Shown: positions 31,551 to 43,300 of the stretch, piece after piece
How positions within the stretch are numbered: position 1 is the first letter of the stretch
Layout: each line of letters opens with the position of its first letter
NCBI GenBank assembly: GCA_928212115.1
Contig: CAKMRJ010000001.1
Span: 362,780,486-362,844,485 of the forward strand
Source: Lactuca virosa
Lineage: Eukaryota; Streptophyta; Magnoliopsida; Asterales; Asteraceae
DNA: 64,000 bases
Direction of reading: 5' to 3'
Made by a program: the position numbers and the translations under genes
The notes under the pieces: generated by a model
The model's input: the letters and a program-made list of their open reading frames with translations, nothing else
Databases searched by the model: none
What the model was told of the DNA's origin: nothing

Positions 31551-32094
31551 GATAAATCAATCGTCGGAAACTATTTCTCCGGTAACCTTTCTTTCTCTTA
31601 AATTCCTTGGAGGCGGACACGACCAGGAAGGCAGTCAAGGTTTCGACTGATCGATTAAAGAAAAAAAACGTTAAGGAAAAAAAGCTTACCGATTAATTCG
31701 AGATGGATATTCATCACATGGTCATGGTTTTTGAATGTTGACAATCGATTGTAGAAGAAGAAGAATCAGTAGATTAGAGACGATGTTGACTTTGATTTAC
31801 ATCTTGATAATCGACTGAATGTTCAATTTAGGATCAGACGGTGGATCAGGAACGATACTGGCTTCAATTTAGGGTTTTGAATCTTGATGCCGACTGAGTG
31901 TGATAAATATATTTGTGCTTCTTGCGATTCACTAGGAATACAGCTAATATCCAATTATATATCTATTTTACCATAATTAACTAATAATAAGATTACTATA
32001 ATACCCTTATATTATTTATTAAATGATTTGATTTATCTAAAATCTGATTGGTGCATACAATAACACAATAATTACTTTAAATAGCTGAACCTAG

Positions 32095-32194
<100 letters not shown>

Positions 32195-32724
32195 GAGGGG
32201 TAGGTTCAAATGTTTCTCACATATATTGTGTGCTACAATGCACCAATAGGAATTTAGTATTAATTATATGTATATTAAATGCTATCCATACTTATAACTC
32301 ATTTTTTTGGAAACTGATTAAATTTGTCATTAATATCAACAATAATATTCTTTCTGAATGAATTCATATCTAGAAGAATGAGAGTGTATTCCAGCAGAAT
32401 GAGAGTGTGTTCTAGTAGAATACACTCTCGTTTTTCATATTCCATGCAACTTTATTGTATTTTAAGTGTGTGAGTCCTGAAACAAAATACGAACTCATAT
32501 ATAAAAACCTATATGCGAATTCATTCTGAAAAAATCTGACATTAATGACGGATTTAATTAGTTTCCATAAAAAGAGAATTATAATTATGGATATCATTTA
32601 ATATACATATAATTATGGAAATCATTTAATATCTATATTTATTTAATTAAATAATTATTTAATTTACTAAATTTATATTGGTGCATTCTAGCACACAATA
32701 AATGTAAGAAACAAAATAATCTAG

Positions 32725-32728
<4 letters not shown>
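32195..32728. mobile_element. Element B: 0.53-kb TIR MITE
   Basis: The left end gaggggtaggttcaaatg and the right end (complement agggctagattattttg) form an inverted repeat of about 55 bp. It includes the nearly identical cores attgtgtgctacaatgcacc and attgtgtgctagaatgcacc. TA microsatellites border both sides. No coding capacity; a short internal direct repeat (agaatgagagtgt) lies near 32375-32410. Confidence 0.82.

Positions 32729-32775
<47 letters not shown>
32729..32775. repeat. (TA)n microsatellite between element B and Helitron C
   Basis: About 47 bp of TA repeat. Confidence 0.95.
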
Positions 32776-32776
<1 letters not shown>

Positions 32777-33433
32777 TAGGTTACAACCCGTGGAAACCAC
32801 GGGTAAGAAAGAAAAATAATATTGCTGATTAAAAATGATAATAGAAAATCAAAGATTTATAAAATTTTATTAAAGTAGTTTATTAAAAACATGATAGTAA
32901 AAAGTTATTTTGTAAATAATAATGTATATATAAATGTATATTAAATTTAAAACAAATAAATAATTAAGACGTTTATACATTGTTTATTAAATTTTTAAAT
33001 TTGAGTTCAACACTTTCATTTTCTTAAGTATCAAATAAAAAATATAAGGTATAGTACTTGTGTAATTTAATTGGAAAACCATTAGTGTTATAATAGTATG
33101 TTGTGAAAAATTTAAATTGATTGTAAACTTTTAAATAATATTTTTTAGAAAAACTATGAAATAAGGACCATTTAAGTCAATTAAGATATTAAATCAGAGA
33201 CTATATATGTAAATTATATCAACCCATTTAACAATATATTAAAAATGAGGGGGAGAGAAATTGATTTTTAAGAGAGAGTTTGTATTTCAAAATTTGAATT
33301 CAGATTTAGATAAAAAAAAAGTCGAATTGAATTGAATATTGAATGAAGGAGGGGTATAACTGGAAATTCACTTTGATGTAAAATGTTTGGTGGAAGTGAC
33401 ACGTGCACAAAAGGTTTCATTTATTAAATAAGA

Positions 33434-33436
<3 letters not shown>
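32776..33436 (-). mobile_element. Helitron C, 661 bp, non-autonomous
   Basis: Minus-strand element. Its 3' end reads cccgtggtttccacggg then ttgtaacCTAG, a perfect 7-bp-stem hairpin about 8 bp before CTAG. Its 5' end is TCTTCTTATTTAATAAATG. It lies between A (32775) and T (33437) inside TA microsatellite, with no target duplication, as Helitrons do. It differs in sequence from the family at 41131 and 46439-56307. Confidence 0.8.
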
Positions 33437-33517
<81 letters not shown>

Positions 33518-33533
33518 AGAGAGAGAGAGAGAG
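33437..33533. repeat. (TA)n(GA)n microsatellite, left border of element D
   Basis: About 44 bp of TA followed by about 50 bp of GA with one interruption. Confidence 0.96.
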
Positions 33534-33590
33534 AGGTAAATGATCAAATGAAAACACCTAAAATGTTGAGAACGTGAGAACAAATCTGGT
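33534..33590 (+). repeat. Left terminal inverted repeat of element D
   Basis: gaggtaaatgatcaaatg then aaaacacctaaaatgttgag, inverted relative to 46338-46388. Confidence 0.8.
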
Positions 33591-33933
33591 ACATTAAAAT
33601 TTCTAAATCTAAGGCTATTATTAATCATTAATTTAAAATAAGAATAAATTATTTTAAAGTCATTTTAAATTAAAAAAAATAGTAAAGGGTATTCAAGTAA
33701 TTTTATGATGTCATCCATTTTGAATATATCGGGTAAGTGATATAATTAAAAGAAACTGTTCATATGTTTTAGTAATCACAACTAAGCTCTTATCTTTGGG
33801 AGGATTCGATCATATCTTCACCTGCAATGCAAAATAATCTCAATAATAGGCATTTATACAATAGTCGATTGCTACTGTTCTTTCGTAAACACTTTTGTCG
33901 ATTGTGGAGTATGTGAAGGTTGAAGGTGAACGA

Positions 33934-36900
33934 ATGTCGTCGATGATGAATAAAACTGGAAGAAGTAAGCTTCCTAATCTATTATGAATGGTGTTTAACT
34001 GGAAAATGAGTATAATCGTAGGTTTTATTCTTCTGATTCTTTACATTTAAGACGATTCTGAAAACCCTAAAATTAGGTTTTTTTTTTTATTTTTTTATGT
34101 TATAGCCTCTGGTATAAAGTGTAATGTTGCAAAATCGTACGTGAATGTGGTTGAAATGTTAAATGTCGCAAAAACCGTTCTTGTCTCTGAATGTGTAATC
34201 GAAATTGATAATCGTAGCTTTTTTCAAATTTTCAAGCGTCTGATATCAATTTTAATGTTGAAAAATCGTTTATGATTACGTTTGAAAATCGTTCTTGTCT
34301 CTGAATGTGTATTCGTACTTGATAACAATAACTTCTTTCAATTTAAACACGATTGTGAAAACCCTAAAATTAGGGTTTTTTAATTTTTATTTTAGACTCT
34401 GTTATGGAAGGTCAAAAGAATGTAGTCGATGATTAACAGAACATGAATAATTAATTTTACTAATCGATTGTGAATGGTGTTTAAGTGCAAAAGTAGTACA
34501 TTGATAGTCTCTGTTATGGCTTTTATATTTGCTTATGATTTTTTTAATCAAAAATGATTAGTGTTGTGGAACTATGAAAGGAACTAAATGTATTTAATAT
34601 TGATTAAAGGGAAAGTATGATTCTTTGTAGTATTATTCATTCTTTAGGTTGTATTTAGTTTTGATTGTTAAAGGCATTTTATTCTGTGATTGTGTATTTG
34701 ATTAAGTAAATATGTGTTTATGATTGATCATGTATGATTGATGTAGTAATTAATGGTTAATGGTGTATATGACCAAATGTTTTATACTGTTTTATTAAGT
34801 TTTGATAATCATTGTTGGTTTGGTTTAACAAAACTTAGATATACTTTACTATTAAGTTTTAATTGTTACATATATTGGTGATTAAGAAATGAAAGTAAGC
34901 GATTTTGAATGGTGTTTAAGTGTAAAAGTATTACATTGATAGCCTTTGTTATTGCTTTTATATTCGTTTATGATTTTTTTAATTCAATAATATGTATTTA
35001 ATATTGATTAAAGGGGAAAGTATGATTTTATATAGTATTATTCATTCATTAGGTTGTATTTAGTTTTGATTGTTATAGGCATTACTCTATGATTGTGTAT
35101 TTGATTCATTAAATATGTGTTTATTAGTGATCATGTATGATCGATGTAGTAATTAAGGATACATTGGTGATTAAGCAATGAAAGTGTTATTTTATTGTTG
35201 TTTTTAGGTAGAAAGAAAAGCGAGAGGATATTACTAAAGACGACATTCAGCAAATTCACTAATGAAGAATCAAATCCGGTGCTTATTGATATGGAAGATG
35301 AAGACCATCAAGGAAACGAAACAGAACAACCTCGAATTAAAAGACAAATGCAAAAGAAAGATTCAACATCTAAGAAAAAAATAAAGAAACAAACAGGTAT
35401 TAATGATGATTACCTGACATTAAAAATTGTATTTGTAAGCGTAATCTATAATGATTGTGTTACTTTTTATCTTGACAGGTTGGGATAAAAGCGTAAACCG
35501 CACACCGGATAATTCGATACAAAGGGAAAATGAAATGAGAACAAAAAAACGGTTTGACAGTTGTAAAAGAAATGGTCTTGAAGTTGTAGCTTTGAACTCA
35601 GATTCAAGTAATGAATTAGTTAAAATTAAATTTATTTGAAGTTTATTTTGGTATTTAGTTATAATCATTTATATTGTTTTATATGTATTAACAGAAGAAA
35701 CTATGAAAACTAAGGTGAAGGTGAAGAAGTTTGATGCAGATAAGGACTTGGATTCAACATCTAAGAAAAAAAAATAAAGAAACAAACAAGTATTAATGAT
35801 TATTACATGTCATGAAAATTGTATTTCAAATGTATTATATAATGATTATATTAACTACATCTTGACAGGTTGGAATGAAAGTGTAGACCCGACACCAGAA
35901 AATGCAATACAGAGGGAAAATGAACTGAGAACAAAAAAACGTTTTGACAGTTGTAAAAGAAAGGGTCATGAAGTTGTTGTTTTAAACTCACGTTCAAGTA
36001 ATGAATTAGTTAAAATTAAATTTATTTGAAGTTTATTTCGGTATTTCGTTATAATCATTTATATTGTTTTATATGTATTAACAGAAGAACATAATTTGAA
36101 AAGTAAGGTCAAGGTCAATAAGTTTGATGTCGATGTTGACTCGGATTTTGAATATGCTCAAACTGTGGTTATTAGGAAAAATAGGATGCATGGCACTTCA
36201 TTCAAAAATGAAAATGAAGAACATGTGAAGAAATTAAGTAAAAATGTAGTTGTACAAAAGAGGCGAAAGAATAATAAAGGAAATGTAGGGAAAGCAAGAA
36301 AAGTGCCTAAAGTTGTAGATACTAATGCAAAAGAACCAAGGAGAATACAAGTACGAACATCACCAAATGTGTTGTACAATTGTATGCATAACCTTAGTGA
36401 GGAACAGGAATCATATATTTCTTCTATTGGTCTGGGGCATTTGTTAAATATGAAAGTGGATGGGTATGCATCAATTATTGGGCATTATACGGTAAGGAAT
36501 TTTGATGCAAATAGGATGGTACTCAGGCTTCATCATCGTGATATACCAATAAATCGGGAGGTTATTCACGAATTGTTAAGTCTGCCTTTAGGGAATGTTG
36601 CAATAAAGTCGATGGCTTATAGACATGTTACAGACGACACGATCACTGCTTGGAGGAAACAATTCGATGATGAAGATAATATTAGACCAAGGGCAGTTCA
36701 ACAGGCTATTACGCAAACAACACGTGCAAATTTACTTTTTAAAGTAAACATCTTTGTTCTGCTGTGTAATACACTAGGTCAGTCAATGAGTATGGGAAGA
36801 TATGACCTTTCCATGTTATCAAAAGTTACAAAAGACCTGGATCTAAGTGACATCGATTGGTATGGATATGTTTTTGATTGCCTTAAGGACACAAAAAGTG

Positions 36901-39460
36901 CATGGAATCCATACAGCAGAAAAGGATTCTATGTTGGGCCAATTATCTTTCTTTTGGTAAGATTTTGTATAAAATTCAGATGTCATTCAAAATATATTAA
37001 TTTTTCACATGCATTATCTTAAATGATTCACAATAAATGAATATGTGTACAAATTCATTAAAGTGTATTTACTTACTTAAATTTTTATTTGTGTCTATTG
37101 TAGCTGCTATATGTAGAAAGTGTACGATGTGATTCAGTAAAGATTGTACGAGGCAGACCAAAAATATGTTTTTGGAATGTTGATAAACTGCGTGAGCGAG
37201 AAAGAGTCGAGTGTAGGACAATAGGTTTGGGTATGGGTGAATTACAAGAACCATTTCAAGTCATCAATGAATCAGTTGGTACTGGTAATGTAGTTCATGA
37301 AAAAGTTCAGGTACTATCTTATTATATTCAGTAATGCATATTAGATTTATATTTGATTATTCTGTTTAATCGACATTAATTCTATTCATACATATTGACA
37401 GACAAATGATGCAGGAGAAGGTGTGAAATTAAGTCATGGATGCTTTAAGGTATTAGTATGATATAATCATTAATAAATAATATGTTGAGTGTTTAAACTA
37501 ATAAATTCATGTATTGAATTATTAAATTCAAAAGGTGATTAATATTGGTAAACTTATATAATCTGAAATGATTTATATATAGTATTATGTTCAATTCAAA
37601 AAATCTTAATTTATTAATTTTCATAGGGAAATGAAGGAAAAGAAAATTTCAGTGGAAGTGGTGAAACAGTTGAGGTAGTTTACTACTTATTGACATGTGA
37701 ATGATGAATTAATATAGTATTAATTAATACGTTATGACATATTGATGTTTTTTATTTGGTTTGTATATAATCACATCGTGTTGACTTTAATAGGCCACTC
37801 TTTCAACAATAAAGGAGATGCACGACATGCTCATGCATCAAAAGAAAGTGTTGGAAGATAAAATAAACGATTCTGTCAAGAAATACCTCGATAATCCATT
37901 GGTCCAAGAATGGAAAAACAACTTAAATGATCTATTTAAAGAAGTTGCAACATCAGATGAACCAGTTCAATCTCAATGGTGGTATGATAACGAGGATGAA
38001 ATCAAACATTCACTAATTCTTGCAATATCTCATAAACAGTTTGACAACTTACCGATAGCAAACTATAATATTCAGATGTCAAAGGATTATGCAGACTCCG
38101 TGAATGGATCTAGAAGAAAGTCTTCTCATAGTACATCACCAGCTAAAATAGAAATAGCAATGCCTTTGTCTATTGTTCCATTCATGAATGAACAGAAGGG
38201 GTTTAATAGAAGAGGGGACATGCCTCGCATGAAGTCCGGTTATCTCAAATATCCTTACATTATACGTGATGTTGATATCACCAAAGGAATTCCACGACCA
38301 GAAAAACGTGTAGCAGACTGGATATTCTCTCTCCAAGGCAAGCCAACGTAATTTACATTTAACATATGTTTAATGTTAGTTACTTTATTTGGTTAAATAT
38401 TAAAAAAAGTAACAAGTGGTCACGTTTTTTTGCAGTGATATAGTTTTCCACAGTCTGGATGGTTTTTCTGTTCAGAGGTTTCACATGGAAAGTTTTCTTC
38501 CTACATGTGAACTATTTGGTCATGTTATTGATTGTTGGAGTCCAGTGTTGAATCTCGATGAAAGTAAGCGTGCACCAGAATCTCCTCTGAGAGTTTATTG
38601 CAAGATGGAGTTGAAGGTATACTTCATTAATATTCATTGTTGATTAAACTATATGGTAAATACAAATTCTTAAAAAAAAACTAATTGACTTTTTAAAACT
38701 ACATTATAGAATTCGTATCTTGAAGGTAAGTTATCAGAAAGTCAATGCAAAGCTAAATTCCTTGAGAATCTTTTGCTTTCTATTGAAGATATGGACTCAA
38801 CCCTACGTTATGTTGGATTGGTAAGATATATATCTGAACATATTATTACTTTTTTGTGTTAATTTATTAATAATCATATATAAATATAAAATAAAATGAA
38901 TACATTTAAATTAATCCATTTTACAGCTTTTCCTACCGGTTGTCCGTTCCTTCCACATTATCCTTTTTGTGATCAATCTACAACACCCAGAGTTTGTAAT
39001 CATTGACAACAGCAACGTTGATGATCCTATTGATGTCATATATGGTCAATTTCCCTAGATCATCGTAAGTGATCAATAAAAGTTACATTAATTATTAAAT
39101 AACATTTCATATATGTTAACAAATTTTTTTAACATTTTCAGAAAACATACATCCTTGATTACCTAAGATCTCAGAATCATCCAAAAACTGAGATGTTTTC
39201 ACATGTGATGCCACATAGACTGGAAATGGCCTTGGAGAACAATAAACAACCACATTGATTGTGATGTGTTCACAATGCGTCACATGGAAACGTATATGGG
39301 TGGAAGTATGAATGTGTTTAAAGTTGGGTTCAAGAACGAGTCTCATGCACAAGATGATCAACTTGCTAAGTTGAGGACAAAATATTTATACAAAATCATC
39401 ACTCATGAATAAAATGTGCATAAGGATCTGATGCTTCAAAAGGTTGATCAATTCCGCTAG
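33934..39460 (+). pseudogene. ULP1-like (C48) cysteine protease gene of element D
   Basis: Exons joined by GT-AG borders in consistent phase: 33934-33964, 35208-35396, 35479-35607, 35695-35789, 35869-35997, 36085-36956, 37104-37310, 37402-37449, 37627-37674, 37794-38347, 38436-38616, 38710-38820, 38927-39064, 39142-39460. The N-terminus is lysine-rich and probably nuclear. Exon 6 holds a conserved region (SSIGLGHLLNMKVDGYASII, IPINREVIHELLSLPLGN, FYVGPIIFLL) like that preceding ULP1 domains in plant transposon proteins. The C-terminal C48 domain has RSFHIILFVINLQHPEFVII with His, then Asp in IIDNSN, and Cys in HIDCDVFTMRHMETYMGG. ULP1 enzymes process or remove SUMO-type modifiers. Lesions: exon 4 A-run 7 to 9, TAG at 39056, one extra T near 39232, and TAA near the end. 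DCG is DCD here. Dead copy. Confidence 0.85.
35375..36032 (+). repeat. 390-bp tandem duplication of two exons in the ULP1-like gene
   Basis: Two consecutive blocks (from attcaacatctaagaaaa to gaattagttaaaattaaatt) are repeated with a 390-bp offset: 35375-35640 and 35751-36032. Both contain an acceptor cttgacag, an exon coding RTKKRFDSCKR, and the same donor caagtaatg. The second copy's preceding exon has nine A's instead of seven, shifting the frame. Confidence 0.9.
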
Positions 39461-40387
39461 ATTCCTTCGAGACAACACTCTGAACTGTTGAGTATTGCAA
39501 AGGAACAAATTCACACAAGATTGGATGATTTTAGTTAATTATGTTCAAAATATGCCATTAGTTATGACTTTAATGGTTTCTTTTGGATATCTTTAAAACA
39601 ATGGTTTTGTATGTGAAGAATATTAAGTTTGTTTGTAGAACGTACAATGGTTTCTTTTGGTTTGCTACTTTATAATGGAATGATAAGTAATATTTTCATC
39701 TTTTTATATATGGTTAATTTTACATTAATTTTTGAATAATTAAATAAGAAATAAATTTTGTCAAACATTTATGCTTAACATGATTGATATCGTGTGCACA
39801 TTATTGTTACTTTATGTTGTGTTGTTTGTAAGTATTTTGCATATTATTATTCATTTTGGGATTCCTATATTCATTCAGTTTTTATTTTTACAAACAAACA
39901 TTTATTAATATAATATACTACTAAATCAATACAATGAAATGTTTTTATAATTGAAATGACAATAACAATAGTAGACAATGATTGATGTTAAAATTATATT
40001 TTCCAAATGGATAAATATAATTATTGTAAACCAAAACTGATTTGACATACAAACGGAGTATTTAACATTTTTTGACAACATTATTCTGTTATGATTTGGT
40101 TTGTTTAAGTAAATTGTAACTTAAAGTATGATTCATTGATGTTTTTTAAATAGTATTCATTGTTGAATATAACAAAGGGTGAAAAATGAATGTTGTTAAA
40201 GTTATGAAAAAAATATATCAAAATCCAAACATGAAATACTATATCAACAAACAAACATGTAAAATAAATCCATAAAATGATATAAAAGTGTTTTAAAATA
40301 AAATAACGTAATGACTCGTAGAACCATCTTCTTATTCATAAATCTAATAGAAAAAAGAAAATCAATTGTGCAAATTAATGGGCCATT
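39461..40387. other. Gap between the convergent genes of element D
   Basis: About 0.9 kb of AT-rich sequence with presumably the two 3' ends; no further element or gene seen. Confidence 0.55.
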
Positions 40388-43300
40388 TTAAGGTTGTTTT
40401 GACTTTTGTGCAAGTCTGACTTTGGAAGTCCTCCAATTATGGTTAACATATTGATTGCAACCTGTGCAAATTCTAGTTTTTTTCTTTAGATCTGCAACAA
40501 CTTTCTCAGTGGCACTAACCATTCTTTTCTTAGTTCCACTCCCTTTGGTACGTATTGCTGAAGGTGGATGGATATTTTTTTTTTCAAGAATGTTGCATAT
40601 TCCTAGCATCCGAATGATTTCTTCTTCTTCATTATCAGATGATGATTGGTTTGAACAACCAAATTCCATTGTTGCATGTTCAAGATACGTGTGTTCTCAG
40701 TAAAAGCCAACAATTTCTCCTTAATTCTTTTGAAATGATCCAATCAGTATTCAATATTACTGTAAGCCTATGTTAGAAGTTTAAAGGTGTCATATTTTGT
40801 TTCCATAGCAACATGTTTCATGGCAAGCAAATGGTTGGAAATTGCATCCTTTCTCCATCTTCTGAGAATATACTTCTCTGGAATCTCTTTAATATGGTTG
40901 TTCTTCAAAACAACAAAAATATGTTGACACAAAATGTTTGTACGTATAAAATGATTGCATGAACATTTAAATTCTTTTTCAGGCAATTTTAGTTCAACCT
41001 ATATTGTAGATGAAAAATATGATATGTCAGTAAGTGGTTGAATTAACATATTAGTTGGTGGTTATTACATAATATTTAAACAACCACAATTTATTTATAA
41101 ATAATCATCATATCATATCATATCATCATATCATACTATATTATAAAGGAAGCATTTTTTTTCTTTCACCACATTCATTTGAAACTCCCAACTTTTCATA
41201 TTTCCATACATTCATTTGAAACTCTCATGCATTTTTCCTTTCACCACATTCATTTGAAACTCCCATGACTTTTCAATTTCTTTCTAATAATAATTATAAG
41301 TTGGTTAATAAGGTTAAATAAATATCAAACCTAAAATGTAATCATATATAAACTAAATTTCAATATTAAAATAATATCTTTACTTCTACTTATAAAGTTA
41401 TGTTTTTTTAACTTTTAACATATTATACTTAATTTATTAGTTTTAATATATTTTTGGATGTAAACCATTATAATTTTAAAGATACAATTTTGGAACAATT
41501 TGTATAAAATACTTAAATTATTAATTTAAATATAAGATTACAAGGTCAAGTTAAATATAAATTTTAGTTTAACTTAAAGAACCCAAATAATATTTTGTAA
41601 ATAGTTAAAAGTGATCAATTGTAGTGTCTTTCTAATAATGAGTATAAGTTTGTTAATAAGGTTAAATAAATATCAAACCTAAAGTGTAATCATAAATAAA
41701 CTAAATTTCAATTTTAAAATAATATTTTTACTTCTACTTATAAAGTTATGTATATAACTTTTAACATATTATACTTAATTTATTAGATTTAAAATGTTGT
41801 TGTATATAAACGATTATCAGTTTAAAGCTGCAACTTTTGCACAGTTTGGTAAAAATACTTAAATTGTTAATTTAAATATAACATTACATTGTCATCTTAA
41901 ATATAAATTTTTGTTCCACTTAAAAAACCAAATAATATTTTGTAAATAGTTAAAAGTGATAAATTGTAGTGATAAATGCAAAAACTAAATTGTAATCTCT
42001 ATTTAACTAAAATATTTTCTAAAGATATTTTTATAATCGTTAAAAGTTTTCAAATAAGTAGCTTAAAATAACTTACAATAATAATAGTTAAAAACAACTC
42101 TATATAAATGATTATATTGTTAACTTTAAAATCAAAAAACAATGTTTGATGTTTTAAATAGTTATAATGATAGGAATTAAAACATTAAGCAAATAAATTT
42201 TAAAGAATTAATTACCAATAACAACAACTATAAATAACATTAAACCATATATTATATTTAATTTTATTCATGTGTAACTCGCGAGTAAAAGTCATTCAAA
42301 CGATTGAGATTATGCAGTTATAATAGATGTATATATTATCAAATAATTCAAAATAATCAATATACTATATCAATTTAGTATATGAATTATTATATCAAAT
42401 TTAACAACAACGTGCAAATCTGCTTGGTACTCTTAATGTTACAAATCACTTGATCAATGTGCCGATTAACCACACACGCTCAATTGATCCATGATTAACA
42501 TCAAGCTACCATTTTCCACCCTTGCTAGCCCCAAATTAGTATGACGGTTAACCACACACGCTCCACTAACGACTTAGCAAGGTGCAAAGTGCAATTTCCA
42601 TGGGATAGCACCATTTTCACATTTGTCCTAAAGTAACTAAGATTGGGAAGTTATAAAGGTTTAGTTACTTTATAATATCATTATACTTATTAATGAGGAT
42701 TAATGTCCTATCCTACCCGTTCGGCTAACGACCCTCCACCAATCAAGGAAGCGGTGGGTGAGAGTGGACACCCATTAAACCACCATTTTGTAGGCAGTAA
42801 CCTTAACCCCCCCCCCCCCCGCCCCTTATAAACCGGCTTTGTGAATTAAAATAAGAATAGTTAAAAGTAATATTATATAAAAAAACTATAATATTTTCTT
42901 TAAAAACAAAAACAATGTTTTTTTTGTTTTAAATAACTACAATCATAGAAACTAACAATATTCATCAAATAAATTTTAAAAACATTAAATTTCTAAAACC
43001 AAATTAAAATAATTAAGAGTTTCGAAATACGCTATTTTAAATAACTTACAACAACAATAGTTAAAAGTAAAATTATATACAAAAATTATATTGTTGTCTT
43101 TAAAAACAAAAACAATGTTTGATGTTTTAAATAATTACAATGATAGAAATTAAAATCTTAAGCAAATAGACTTTTTAAAATTAATTAATCATAACAACTA
43201 TAAATATCATTAAATCATATATTATATTTAATTTTATTCATAAGTAGCCTGCAGGTAGATGCCATTATGACACTTAGGATTATACAATTTTAAAAGATAT

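Noticed and set aside
41101..41140. Short tandem atcatatcat repeat that could suggest a CRISPR-like array
   Set aside because: Units are about 5-10 bp with no spacers; this is a simple repeat at a Helitron insertion site in a plant genome.
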